From contig NZ_CBTY010000009.1 in assembly GCF_000723185.1 (NCBI RefSeq), positions 248,001 to 312,000 on the forward strand: DNA of 64,000 nucleotides. Direction: 5' to 3'. A program made the position numbers and the translations under genes. Every line of letters begins with the position of its first letter. The first letter of the stretch is position 1. Below the pieces are notes generated by a model. The model had not been told where the DNA came from and did not search any database. It saw only the letters and a program-made list of their open reading frames with translations. Origin of the DNA: Candidatus Nitrosotenuis uzonensis (lineage in GTDB: Archaea; Thermoproteota; Nitrososphaeria; Nitrososphaerales; Nitrosopumilaceae). Positions 44,021 through 51,798 of this stretch are shown here, one piece after another.

Positions 44021-44487
44021 TGACATCGTTCAAGTGCCTGTCAGTCTCACAGCCTTTTGCATACCTGATAATATCAGGTAAAAAGAAAATAGAGTTACGC
44101 AGTTGGAATACGAATTTCCGAGGCGATATCTTAATTCATGCACCATTAAAAATAAGGAAAAGTGATTGTAGGAGGCTGCATGTTGAAGGAAAACATCTTG
44201 TTACGGGCGCAATAATAGGTAAAGCCACGCTGTATGACGTGAAAAAATACGGCGCCAAAAGAGAATGGATTGATGATGCCAGATATCATCTTGCCTCAAG
44301 CGTGTTTTCTTCAAAAAGATACGGATTTTTGCTAAAAAATGCCAAGGCGTTTTCAATACCAATACCATGCAAGGGTAGACTCGGTCTTTTTGATGTTCAG
44401 ATTGGAGCTACAGGGCCAAATGACGTGCAGATTGCCTCCGATATCTTTGATGAGGAATATCGTACCCAGTGGATCAACCATCATTAG
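44020..44487 (+). CDS. ASCH-domain protein
   Basis: About 155 aa from ATG 44020 (TAATG overlap with the rhodanese/MBL gene). N-terminal LSVSQPFAYLIISGKKKIELRSWNT is the ASCH (ASC-1 homology) RNA-binding core, with KxxELRS conserved. The fold is PUA-like; family members bind RNA or hydrolyse modified nucleosides. Possible role in RNA modification or transcription coactivation. Confidence 0.85.
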   Translation: MTSFKCLSVSQPFAYLIISGKKKIELRSWNTNFRGDILIHAPLKIRKSDCRRLHVEGKHLVTGAIIGKATLYDVKKYGAKREWIDDARYHLASSVFSSKRYGFLLKNAKAFSIPIPCKGRLGLFDVQIGATGPNDVQIASDIFDEEYRTQWINHH

Positions 44488-44526
44488 GCTCTGTGTATAT
44501 ATAAAGGAGGTATTTAAGAACGGCAG

Positions 44527-45090
44527 TTGCCACAGACAAAACCCATAGTAAGCATTGAGAATGTAGTTGCATCTGCATCAGTTGATCAAAAAATCGACCT
44601 AAACGAAGTTACAAAGAAATTTCCTGACACTGAATACCACCCAGACCAATTTCCAGGACTTGTGTTCAGATTAAAATCACCAAGAACTGCCACGCTTATT
44701 TTCAGAACAGGCAAGATGGTATGTACTGGAGCAAAATCAGAAGAGATGGCAATCAAGGCAGTTCAGACAGTTGTAGAAAAACTCCGCAAAGGAGGAATCA
44801 AGATCAAAAATGATGCTGAGATAGTAGTGCAGAACATAGTGGCTGCAATCAACCTTGGTGGCAAGATTCACCTAGAGCATGCGGCAAGGACTCTTCCAAG
44901 GAGCATGTATGAACCAGAGCAGTTTCCAGGTCTCATACACAGAATGCTTGATCCCAAGACGGTTATTCTGCTGTTTGCATCAGGCAAGCTTGTCTGCACA
45001 GGAGCAAAAAAAGAAGCGGACGTATACAGATCTGTAAACAACCTGCACTCACTTCTTGAAGAAAAGAAGTTAATGATATACGATAACTAG
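44527..45090 (+). CDS. tbp: TATA-box-binding protein
   Basis: 187 aa with the two symmetrical TBP repeats (about 5-92 and 97-182): IENVVASASVDQKIDLNEV / VQNIVAAINLGGKIHLEHA, and FPGLVFRLKSPRTATLIF / FPGLIHRMLDPKTVILLF, each ending in GKMVCTGAK / GKLVCTGAK. Start TTG 44527. Binds the TATA boxes described for genes in this window. Overlaps the convergent RAM protein by 4 bases. Confidence 0.97.
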   Translation: MPQTKPIVSIENVVASASVDQKIDLNEVTKKFPDTEYHPDQFPGLVFRLKSPRTATLIFRTGKMVCTGAKSEEMAIKAVQTVVEKLRKGGIKIKNDAEIVVQNIVAAINLGGKIHLEHAARTLPRSMYEPEQFPGLIHRMLDPKTVILLFASGKLVCTGAKKEADVYRSVNNLHSLLEEKKLMIYDN

Positions 45091-45329
45091 GACTTTCCCT
45101 GTCCTTCTATTATAGGGAGTGTGAGGGTTGAACGTATTCTCTGATTTTTTCTGATATTTGCCACAACATTTTCCAACCCGTCGCTGGTAGGAGCCTCTGC
45201 CTTTACAACAATATCATAAGCGCCAAAAACACCGTTAACTTCACTTATACTCTTTATTGACTTGAGAAAGTCTATTACATGCTCCTCATACCCCATGTCG
45301 CAGTGGATGAGTACGTACGCGCGAGACAA
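45087..45329 (-). CDS. Stand-alone Lrp/AsnC ligand-binding (RAM) domain protein, second copy
   Basis: 80 aa, start TTG at 45329. It shares AYVLI-C--G, GAYDI, and IRSTLTL with the copy at 16985, about half identical by eye. No HTH. Convergent with tbp, stop codons overlapping by 4 bases. Confidence 0.85.
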   Translation of the reverse strand: MSRAYVLIHCDMGYEEHVIDFLKSIKSISEVNGVFGAYDIVVKAEAPTSDGLENVVANIRKNQRIRSTLTLPIIEGQGKS

Positions 45330-45338
45330 CTTGACACC

Positions 45339-45482
45339 TCACTTTGGTTTGTGCTTTTCACAGTAGCACTTTAGACTAAGAATTTCTTCAGTTGGAGAAT
45401 CAACATAATCTGCTGCAGGCTGCCCTTCTTTACCGCAATAACAGACCTCGGCATCATCGCCACACTCTATGCAATAGGTCAT
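45339..45482 (-). CDS. 47-aa Cys-rich zinc-binding protein
   Basis: ATG 45482 to TGA 45339-45341. CIEC, CYC, and CYCEKHK give C-x2-C, C-x-C and C-x-C-x3-H clusters, enough for one or two metal sites. A TATA box (ATATATATG, about 45501-45510) stands 19-28 bases upstream, so the message is probably leaderless. It fills the gap after the RAM gene. No family recognised. Confidence 0.7.
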   Translation of the reverse strand: MTYCIECGDDAEVCYCGKEGQPAADYVDSPTEEILSLKCYCEKHKPK

Positions 45483-45523
45483 GTTATGTGTATGCATTGT
45501 ACATATATATCATAATTTATACA

Positions 45524-45549
45524 AAAATTGTAAATCTGTTTATAGTAAA
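45524..45549 (+). repeat. Upstream direct repeat, copy 1
   Basis: 26-bp AT-rich unit (AAAATTGTAAATCTGTTTAT then AGTAAA) repeated 72 bases on at 45596 with 22 of 26 identical bases. Lies in the promoter region of the TRAM/RGG gene. Confidence 0.6.
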
Positions 45550-45595
45550 CGGCAAAATGCAAACAATAATACTGGAAAATCCAAACAAATATCGC

Positions 45596-45621
45596 AAAAT
45601 TGTAAATTTATTTATTATAAA
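45596..45621 (+). repeat. Upstream direct repeat, copy 2
   Basis: Second copy (AAAATTGTAAATTTATTTAT then TATAAA). It contains TATTTATTATAAA, itself a possible TATA box about 100 bases before the TRAM gene start. Two copies may be two regulator sites or two promoters. Confidence 0.6.
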
Positions 45622-45722
45622 GATGTATTTTACGCCCTGGACCATCAAATTACTGATAATCAAGCGAATTGACATATATGAGCAGTCAATTTAGAAAGGG
45701 TAAGACGAAAAGGAGGTAAGAA

Positions 45723-46010
45723 ATGAGCTTTAACGACAGTTCCGATCGACAAAATCGAAGATTTGGCGGTGGCGGATACAGAGGAGGCGGACGTAGACGT
45801 TTTAACGACAGACAGTTCGACGACACTCCAAAACCAGTAGAAACTGGAAAAGAGTACGACGTATCCATTACTGAAACAAGCAGACAAGGCGACGGAATAG
45901 CACGAATCGAAGGATTTGTCATATTTGTGAAAGGCGGACAGCCTGGTCAAGAAACCAAAGTCAAGATCACACAAGTTGGCAGACGCTTTGCTATTGCAGA
46001 AATAGCATAA
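45723..46010 (+). CDS. TRAM-domain RNA-binding protein with RGG-rich start
   Basis: 95 aa. N-terminal Gly/Arg stretch (RFGGGGYRGGGRRRFNDRQF) plus a TRAM domain (about 38-95, YDVSITETSRQGDGIARIEGFVIFVKGG...ETKVKITQVG). Small TRAM proteins act like RNA chaperones and cold-shock proteins in archaea. AAAGGAGGT 7 bases upstream is an unusually strong ribosome binding site for this genome, so here the message has a leader. Confidence 0.93.
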   Translation: MSFNDSSDRQNRRFGGGGYRGGGRRRFNDRQFDDTPKPVETGKEYDVSITETSRQGDGIARIEGFVIFVKGGQPGQETKVKITQVGRRFAIAEIA

Positions 46011-46018
46011 AACCAAGG

Positions 46019-46046
46019 TTTCTTTACAGGAAAAACTGTAAAGAAA
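46019..46046 (+). terminator. Hairpin terminator after the TRAM gene
   Basis: TTTCTTTACAG (46019-46029) and CTGTAAAGAAA (46036-46046) form an 11-bp perfect stem with loop GAAAAA, followed by ATTGTTTCCCTTTTT. It begins 8 bases after the TRAM stop. Confidence 0.75.
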
Positions 46047-46152
46047 ATTGTTTCCCTTTTTGAAATATTTTTATCAAATCAAACTGGATGTTTTCTCAGT
46101 CAAGTACAAATCATTAGACGATTTTTTATAAATTAGAAATAGTGAAAAAAGA

Positions 46153-47121
46153 ATGTCCAAAAAGAATATCATGGTAACTGTTACAGTTGTATCGCTTGCA
46201 GCTGCAATCTATTTTGGAATCACAGTTAGCAGGGCCATGTATGAATTACCAACAGAACAGATAAGTCATGATTATCTTGTGCAACATGCATTAGAGCTTG
46301 TAAACAAGGATCGAAAAGACAACGGGCTTGGATCTCTTGCGCTCAGTGCAAACAAAGCTGCGCAAACGCATGCAGAAGAGATTTTGATGACAAGGACTGT
46401 CTCACATTGGTTGACAAATGGTGAAAAGCCGTACATGACATATGCAAGGTATGGAGGGGCTGGCGGAATTGGACAAAATGTTGCATTCAGAGGCATCACA
46501 GACATTGAACAATGCAAACAATCAAAATGCGAGATCATTGATCCAATTAAGAAATTAGAAGAGATTGAATATGCAATGATGTTCGATGATGAGTACTATG
46601 AGTGGGGAAATAAAGGGAACATACTAGATCCGAACCACACTCACGTAAGCTTTGGTATAGCATACGATGAATACTCGTTTGTGCTGGTGCAGAACTTTGA
46701 ATATAACTATATCAATCTGACAGAGCCCATAGGACACGATCCTAATAGAATAAAGATAATTGGTACACTCTCTGAGGGCAGACTTTACAATATTTCCGTG
46801 TATTACGATCCCTTCCCTACCACTGGATCTTATGAGGCCCACAAGAATGAAAAAACATATGGGTTTGGCAGACAGATAGCAGTAGTAGAACCTCCTCTGC
46901 CTCCAAACTCTTACTATGAAAAACCTCGTGATTACGAACTGATAATAGCGAAAAACATGGTGCAAGACCAGAGTGAAATCGATGTCGAATTTGACATGAC
47001 AGGAATAGCTGTAGAGCCAGGCATCTACACTCTCACCGTCTGGCTCCAAATTAATCACGATTATGTGCCAGCAACTGTTTACCAGATATTCATAGAACCA
47101 AATATCAAAGACTCAATTTGA
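46153..47121 (+). CDS. Secreted or anchored CAP/SCP-domain protein
   Basis: 322 aa. N-terminal membrane or signal segment (about 6-26, MVTVTVVSLAAAIYFGITV). CAP domain (about 40-185): HALELVNKDRKDNGLGSLALSANKAAQTHAEEIL, HTHVSFGIAYDEYSFVLVQNFE. The C-terminal part is beta-rich. CAP proteins are extracellular and may bind lipids or carry protease-like activity. Ends 14 bases before the convergent pilin-like gene. Confidence 0.85.
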   Translation: MSKKNIMVTVTVVSLAAAIYFGITVSRAMYELPTEQISHDYLVQHALELVNKDRKDNGLGSLALSANKAAQTHAEEILMTRTVSHWLTNGEKPYMTYARYGGAGGIGQNVAFRGITDIEQCKQSKCEIIDPIKKLEEIEYAMMFDDEYYEWGNKGNILDPNHTHVSFGIAYDEYSFVLVQNFEYNYINLTEPIGHDPNRIKIIGTLSEGRLYNISVYYDPFPTTGSYEAHKNEKTYGFGRQIAVVEPPLPPNSYYEKPRDYELIIAKNMVQDQSEIDVEFDMTGIAVEPGIYTLTVWLQINHDYVPATVYQIFIEPNIKDSI

Positions 47122-47134
47122 CATATCATACAAA

Positions 47135-48208
47135 TCAAACAGCTAATGATGCTGTTTTTGTTTTCCCCACATCAGTGGTTATTGTCACATCTACATCGCC
47201 ATTGGCGGCAACCGGATATGAGAGTTTTATGCATATTAAAGCACCCTCTTCAGCATTCAGCAGTTTTGGATCAATAAGATCATCACTTATCCTGTCAATA
47301 GTCCAATGTTTCTGAGGAAGTATGACTGCGGAGCAGTCATAGACTCCAGATGCGGCCGGAACTTCAAGCTCTGCCCAAGATACGTCAATTTCTCTTCCAG
47401 GTAGAATACCACCCGTATAAGTTGCAACAAAAGTTAGTCTCAGATCGGCATAGTTTGTTATTGAATTTGCTTCAGATTCCAAGAGCGTTTGTGTTGCCAG
47501 TGTGAAAGTACTGTCAACATTATTGTGTGTCCAAGAAGCAATTTGTGTGGTGCCTTGCAAGAGTCGGACAGTAAGATCAACTGTTATGCCTCCGCCTGTA
47601 CTTTTTTTGTACACATATCGCACTACATGATTTGATGACGTTTGAGGATCCAGTACATCTGAGAGGCCCACTTGCCAAGTATCAGACTGACCAAGTATTG
47701 TCAATGTAGCAGAACGCGTAAAATCAGCATCATTTCTTACACTCTCGTCAATTTCTTCGTATAATGTGCCATCACCATCACCACCAACAGTATCTGTCCA
47801 ACCTCCCTTCAAGATATCTTGATCAGGTCTTGCAAATTGAGTGCTGCCACCATATATTCCGTCTTGAGAGAATGCTGAATCTTTACTGTACGTAAAGCGT
47901 TCCGCCGTTAATGTAGGTACACCCCCAACATCAGCATCATATGTGATCAGAACATCAAAGTTTTCATAATCCCATAATTTTTCATTACCGACATTAGAGA
48001 GTGTCAAGCTTACCAAATTGCTCCCTCCTTGCGCATATAATGACTCTATGTCGATGTTTGTTTTAGACAGCTGTATCTCTCTATCCATTATTTGAGTTCT
48101 GACCGAGTTTAATTCGTGCGTTTGAGTCGTCATTGAGCTCAACAAAGTGAAAACTGCGATCATTGAGGCGCATGCAATGCCACCCATCAGAGCGACTCCC
48201 AATCCCAT
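47135..48208 (-). CDS. Archaellin/pilin-like surface protein with large inserted domain
   Basis: 357 aa. N-terminal helix (GLGVALMGGIACASMIAVFTLLSSMT, about 2-27) and LSKTNIDIESLYAQGGSNLVSLTLSNVGNEKLWDYENFDVLITYD (about 48-92) resemble FlaF/FlaG-type archaellum proteins; the end KHWTIDRISDDLIDPKLLNAEEGALICIKLSYPV is the matching C-terminal part. About residues 130-285 are an insert (DADFTRSATLTILG, TVDLTVRLLQGTTQIASWTHNN) that looks like a lectin-type beta-sandwich. Function: cell surface structure or adhesin, inferred. Confidence 0.72.
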   Translation of the reverse strand: MGLGVALMGGIACASMIAVFTLLSSMTTQTHELNSVRTQIMDREIQLSKTNIDIESLYAQGGSNLVSLTLSNVGNEKLWDYENFDVLITYDADVGGVPTLTAERFTYSKDSAFSQDGIYGGSTQFARPDQDILKGGWTDTVGGDGDGTLYEEIDESVRNDADFTRSATLTILGQSDTWQVGLSDVLDPQTSSNHVVRYVYKKSTGGGITVDLTVRLLQGTTQIASWTHNNVDSTFTLATQTLLESEANSITNYADLRLTFVATYTGGILPGREIDVSWAELEVPAASGVYDCSAVILPQKHWTIDRISDDLIDPKLLNAEEGALICIKLSYPVAANGDVDVTITTDVGKTKTASLAV

Positions 48209-48366
48209 ATTTTGCGGTCCAATAGTAAGAGATTAAGAAACTGTCTGTTCGATACGAACAAAACAGACATCAAAATATACTTTAAGACAAGTCTGCTTAG
48301 TCAATCGATAGACAGAATTCTGTTGTACATGATGGAAATTTGCAATTTGAACACACCCTATAAGGC

Positions 48367-48531
48367 TCAAATATCGGCAACGTCAGATCTCAAACCACGT
48401 TCAAGAACCAAATTGACAAGACGAGAGAAACTTACATTATCATTGTTTAACATAAGCTGGTGTTGTTTTTCCTTTAATTGTTTGTTTATCTTAACATCCA
48501 TAGAAATTGTGACTCTTATCCAGTCTCTCAT
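48367..48531 (-). CDS. 54-aa ribbon-helix-helix (CopG-like) protein
   Basis: ATG 48531 to TGA 48367-48369. WIRVTISMDVKINKQLKEKQ forms the strand and first helix, and SFSRLVNLVLERGLRS the second helix, a full RHH DNA-binding unit. Lies 158 bases upstream of the pilin-like gene on the same strand. It may be a regulator of that gene or an antitoxin-like protein without visible toxin. Confidence 0.7.
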   Translation of the reverse strand: MRDWIRVTISMDVKINKQLKEKQHQLMLNNDNVSFSRLVNLVLERGLRSDVADI

Positions 48532-48562
48532 ATAATCACACCCTTTTTAACAAAAATACAAA

Positions 48563-48608
48563 GCGGTGAATGCACAGCGGAGGTAGGCAGATACTATGCA
48601 TTCACCGC
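48563..48608. repeat. 12-bp inverted repeat at the end of the zinc-ribbon gene
   Basis: GCGGTGAATGCA (48563-48574) and TGCATTCACCGC (48597-48608) are perfect reverse complements 22 bases apart, spanning the zinc-ribbon stop codon. It could terminate the gene or mark a recombination or protein-binding site. Confidence 0.6.
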
Positions 48609-48770
48609 ACAGGCATAGGACATAGAGGCCATATTCTGTGTGCAATAGCGACAAAAATGGCGAATTATGTTCTCACATTTTTTGCAAATGCGCTCAACAG
48701 GCATTTTGCACTGCGTGCAGTTTGAAACGTGAACATCTCCGCCACACTTCCTACAGCTTTCGTCCGGCAT
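48594..48770 (-). CDS. 58-aa multi-zinc-ribbon protein
   Basis: ATG 48770 to TAG 48594-48596. Four C-x2-C knuckles: CRKC, CTQC, CKKC and CRYC, spaced for two zinc ribbons. Basic in the middle. Last codons lie inside the inverted repeat. Starts 79 bases after the end of hsp20, same strand. No function recognised beyond nucleic acid or protein binding. Confidence 0.72.
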   Translation of the reverse strand: MPDESCRKCGGDVHVSNCTQCKMPVERICKKCENIIRHFCRYCTQNMASMSYACAVNA

Positions 48771-48849
48771 TCTGCAACCACCTTATGCTTTGTTGGATTT
48801 TTACAATTATGTTACGAGGCAGTTTTGTTGTTGCCAGCATAGCAATCAC

Positions 48850-49335
48850 CTATTCTACGGCTATCGTTTTTCCTTTGGGTTTTTCCTCTACAAGTTTTAG
48901 TGATACTTCGAGTATGCCGTTTGCATAAGTTGCCTTTACAAAGTTTTCATCTATCTTGTATTTTAGTGGAATTCTTGCATTGTACTTTCGTGCTCCACTT
49001 TCTGCACTGATCCTTGCATGCTTGTCCTCGATAGTCACCTTGATGTCTTTTTTGTCAACTCCTGGCATCTCTGCAATTAGCTTGAGTGTTTTATTGTCCT
49101 TGTCTACCACTTCATCTACAAACGGCTCTCTAACATCGGTTGCCGCAAGACCGGGAATCGCATTCCCGTACTGTCTGACAATAGGCCTACCGTCAGAACC
49201 CACAGTTAGTGTGTAACCGTAAAAATACGGCTCTGTTTTTGCACGAGTCCACATTTGTTCGAAGTCGTCATCCATGTTAAAAAATCGGTCCGACAATCTT
49301 CGAAACATCCTATCGAATTCATTATCAAACCACAT
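48850..49335 (-). CDS. hsp20: Small heat shock protein (Hsp20)
   Basis: About 161 aa. I use ATG 49335 (MWFDNEFDRMFRRLS); GTG 49344 is in frame, but the CATAAATATTAC box near 49360 fits a leaderless start at 49335. Alpha-crystallin domain from about 70 with LIAEMPGVDKKDIKVTIEDKHARISAES and the GILEVSLKL motif near the end. ATP-independent holdase. Divergent from the thermosome gene with a 135-base AT-rich gap, so the two may share heat-shock control. Confidence 0.95.
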   Translation of the reverse strand: MWFDNEFDRMFRRLSDRFFNMDDDFEQMWTRAKTEPYFYGYTLTVGSDGRPIVRQYGNAIPGLAATDVREPFVDEVVDKDNKTLKLIAEMPGVDKKDIKVTIEDKHARISAESGARKYNARIPLKYKIDENFVKATYANGILEVSLKLVEEKPKGKTIAVE

Positions 49336-49470
49336 ATCGATCACTTGATGTATGTAATATTTATGACATTATTTAATTTTTTCTCTATTTGAAAATAATA
49401 AATTACATATCAAATATTTTATTACAAAAATTTATTAACCGTTAGATATAATTACGATAGCGGTGATTTT

Positions 49471-51108
49471 GTGACAACACCACAAATCGTCCTTCTGAAA
49501 GAAGGCACAACCCAAACTAAGGGTAACGATGCCCAGAAAAACAACATAAGCGCTGCAAAACTGATTGCCGAACTCGTAAGAACTAGCCTTGGACCGCGCG
49601 GCATGGACAAGATGCTTGTTGATACACTTGGGGATGTAACCATCACAAATGATGGCGCAACCATACTCAAGGAAATCGACGTACAGCATCCTGCTGCAAA
49701 GATGATGGTCGAGATTTCAAAAGCCACTGATAATGAAGTTGGCGATGGAACCACCTCAACTGTCGTCCTTGCAGGTGCTCTGCTAGAAAAAGCAGAGGAG
49801 TTGATCGGAAAGAATGTTCATCCGACAGTTGTAGTCGACGGTTTCAAAAAGGCAGCCGAGAAGGCCATTGCAGAGCTACGCCAGATAGGCATCAAAATAG
49901 ACGCATTGGACAAGAAATTCCTCAAGAAGGTAGCAGTGACCACACTCTCTTCCAAGCTCGTCTCCTCAAACTCGGATGAGCTTGCAGACATTGTAGTCGA
50001 TGCGGTTCTGTCCGTTGCGGAAAAAGTTGGCGACAAATACAAAGTAGACATCGACAATATCAAGGTCGAAAAGAAGGGAAGCTCGTCCATCAAGAACACT
50101 GAGCTCATCCATGGAATCATCCTAGACAAGGAAGTGGTTCATGGCGGAATGCCAAAGAGAATAGACAATGCAAAAATCGCATTGCTGAACGCACCGCTCG
50201 AGATAGAAAAGACGGAATTTGATGCAAAAATAAACATCAATTCACCAGAGCAGATGCAAGTGTACATCGACGAGGAGAACAAGATGCTCAAAAAGCTTGT
50301 CGACAAGATAGTTGCATCAGGTGCAAACACCGTCCTGTGTCAGAAAGGAATTGACGACATGGCCCAATACTATCTTGCCAAGTCGAATATTTTGGCAGTT
50401 CGAAGGATCAAGGAAAGCGATCTTACCAAGCTGTCAAAAGCAACTGGTGCAAGAATTGTCACCAACATAAACGAGTTGACAGAGAAGGATTTGGGAACTG
50501 CCAAAACTGTTGAAGAAAGGCAGGTAGAATCTGACAAATGGGTCTTCATCGAGGGCTGCAAGAATCCCAAGGCAGTCTCGATTCTGGCTCGCGGCGGCTC
50601 TCAGAGAGTTGTCGACGAAGTAGAAAGATCCATCCACGATGCCCTCATGGCAGTAAAGGACGTGGTAGAATACCCATACGTCCTAGTCGGAGGTGGAGCC
50701 CCAGAAGCTCGCATCTCTGCAAAACTACGAGAATGGGCAAATAGCCTCGAAGGGCGCCCACAGCTAGCAGCGCAAAAATTCGCAGAAGGTCTAGAGACCA
50801 TTCCTCTTGTGCTTGCAGAAAATGCAGGAATGGATCCACTTGATACGCAAGTACAGCTAAGAGCAAAGGGAACTGCAGGTGCGGCCACTTTTGGAATTGA
50901 CGTAGCAAACGGCAAGGTGGCAGACCTTGGCTCCCAGCAGATCTACGAGCCTCTTGCGGTAAAAGAGCAGGTCGTCAACGCGGCAACGGAGGCGGCGTGC
51001 ATGATATTGCGAATAGACGATGTCATAGCGGCATCAAAACCCTCAACACATGCTCCAAGCCCAGGCGGCCCACCAGGAATGGGCGGTATGGGTGGAATGG
51101 ACATGTAA
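49471..51108 (+). CDS. ths: Thermosome (group II chaperonin) subunit
   Basis: 545 aa. Start GTG 49471. [45 protein letters not shown] and VGGGAPE are CCT/thermosome signatures; the C-terminus is the Gly-Met-rich [14 protein letters not shown]. Folds cytosolic proteins in an ATP-driven double ring. Shares its promoter gap with hsp20. Confidence 0.98.
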   Translation: MTTPQIVLLKEGTTQTKGNDAQKNNISAAKLIAELVRTSLGPRGMDKMLVDTLGDVTITNDGATILKEIDVQHPAAKMMVEISKATDNEVGDGTTSTVVLAGALLEKAEELIGKNVHPTVVVDGFKKAAEKAIAELRQIGIKIDALDKKFLKKVAVTTLSSKLVSSNSDELADIVVDAVLSVAEKVGDKYKVDIDNIKVEKKGSSSIKNTELIHGIILDKEVVHGGMPKRIDNAKIALLNAPLEIEKTEFDAKININSPEQMQVYIDEENKMLKKLVDKIVASGANTVLCQKGIDDMAQYYLAKSNILAVRRIKESDLTKLSKATGARIVTNINELTEKDLGTAKTVEERQVESDKWVFIEGCKNPKAVSILARGGSQRVVDEVERSIHDALMAVKDVVEYPYVLVGGGAPEARISAKLREWANSLEGRPQLAAQKFAEGLETIPLVLAENAGMDPLDTQVQLRAKGTAGAATFGIDVANGKVADLGSQQIYEPLAVKEQVVNAATEAACMILRIDDVIAASKPSTHAPSPGGPPGMGGMGGMDM

Positions 51109-51141
51109 ATCCATTTTTTTCATTTTATTGAACCGCAAATA

Positions 51142-51798
51142 TTAGCTATGGTTTGATTGTTTTAGCTTTTCCCAGTCAGCAAGAAAATTCTTCAGACCTA
51201 TATCAGTCAGAGGATGCTTGAGCATCTTGCCCAAAACATCTGGTGGGAGTGTTACAACATCTGCCCCAATTTTTGCTGCCTGCACCACATGCATTGGGTG
51301 TCTTACGCTTGCCACAAGAATTTGAGTTTTAAAATTATAATTTGCAAATATCTGTTTTATTTCCTCAATAAGGCCCATCCCGTCCTGACCTATATCGTCC
51401 AGTCTTCCAATAAATGGGCTAACATATTTGGCACCTGCCTTTGCTGCAAGTACTGCTTGGTTTGGCGAGAATACCAAAGTAACATTTACCGGTATGCCCT
51501 CCTGAGTCAGGCTCTTGCAGGCCTTCAGGCCATCCGCGGTTATTGGAACTTTGATTACTACATTTTGTCCATATTTTTTCAATCTGTGTCCTTCATCCAT
51601 CATCCCTTCGTAATCGGTTGCAACCACTTCGAGGCTTACGTCACCTTTTATGATTCGCGTTATCTCCTCCATCGCCTTTTGCGGATCACCGCCCTCTTTT
51701 GCAAGTAGTGAAGGGTTTGTCGTGATTCCATCAAGGAGTCCCATGTCGTTGTACATTCGTATTGATTGCAAGTTAGCGGTGTCTAAGAAAATCTTCAT
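51142..51798 (-). CDS. tal: Transaldolase (small TalC/MipB type)
   Basis: 218 aa. MKIFLDTANLQSIRMY, GITTNPSLLAKEG, NVVIKVPITADGLKA (Schiff-base Lys) and ILVASVRHPMHVVQAA are family motifs. Either transaldolase or fructose-6-phosphate aldolase; the operon with transketolase favours transaldolase. ATG overlaps the transketolase C-subunit stop by 1 base. Confidence 0.93.
   Translation of the reverse strand: MKIFLDTANLQSIRMYNDMGLLDGITTNPSLLAKEGGDPQKAMEEITRIIKGDVSLEVVATDYEGMMDEGHRLKKYGQNVVIKVPITADGLKACKSLTQEGIPVNVTLVFSPNQAVLAAKAGAKYVSPFIGRLDDIGQDGMGLIEEIKQIFANYNFKTQILVASVRHPMHVVQAAKIGADVVTLPPDVLGKMLKHPLTDIGLKNFLADWEKLKQSNHS

Noticed and set aside
45524-45621. CRISPR array
   Set aside because: Only two imperfect copies of an AT-rich unit, no dyad repeat structure and no cas genes in the window.
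45392-45694. 100-aa forward ORF upstream of the TRAM gene
   Set aside because: It covers AT-rich promoter DNA and the two direct repeats, and is antisense to the Cys-rich gene.
48212-48535. 107-aa forward ORF
   Set aside because: It is antisense to the better supported RHH gene (48367-48531) and has a low-complexity hydrophobic end without a family match.
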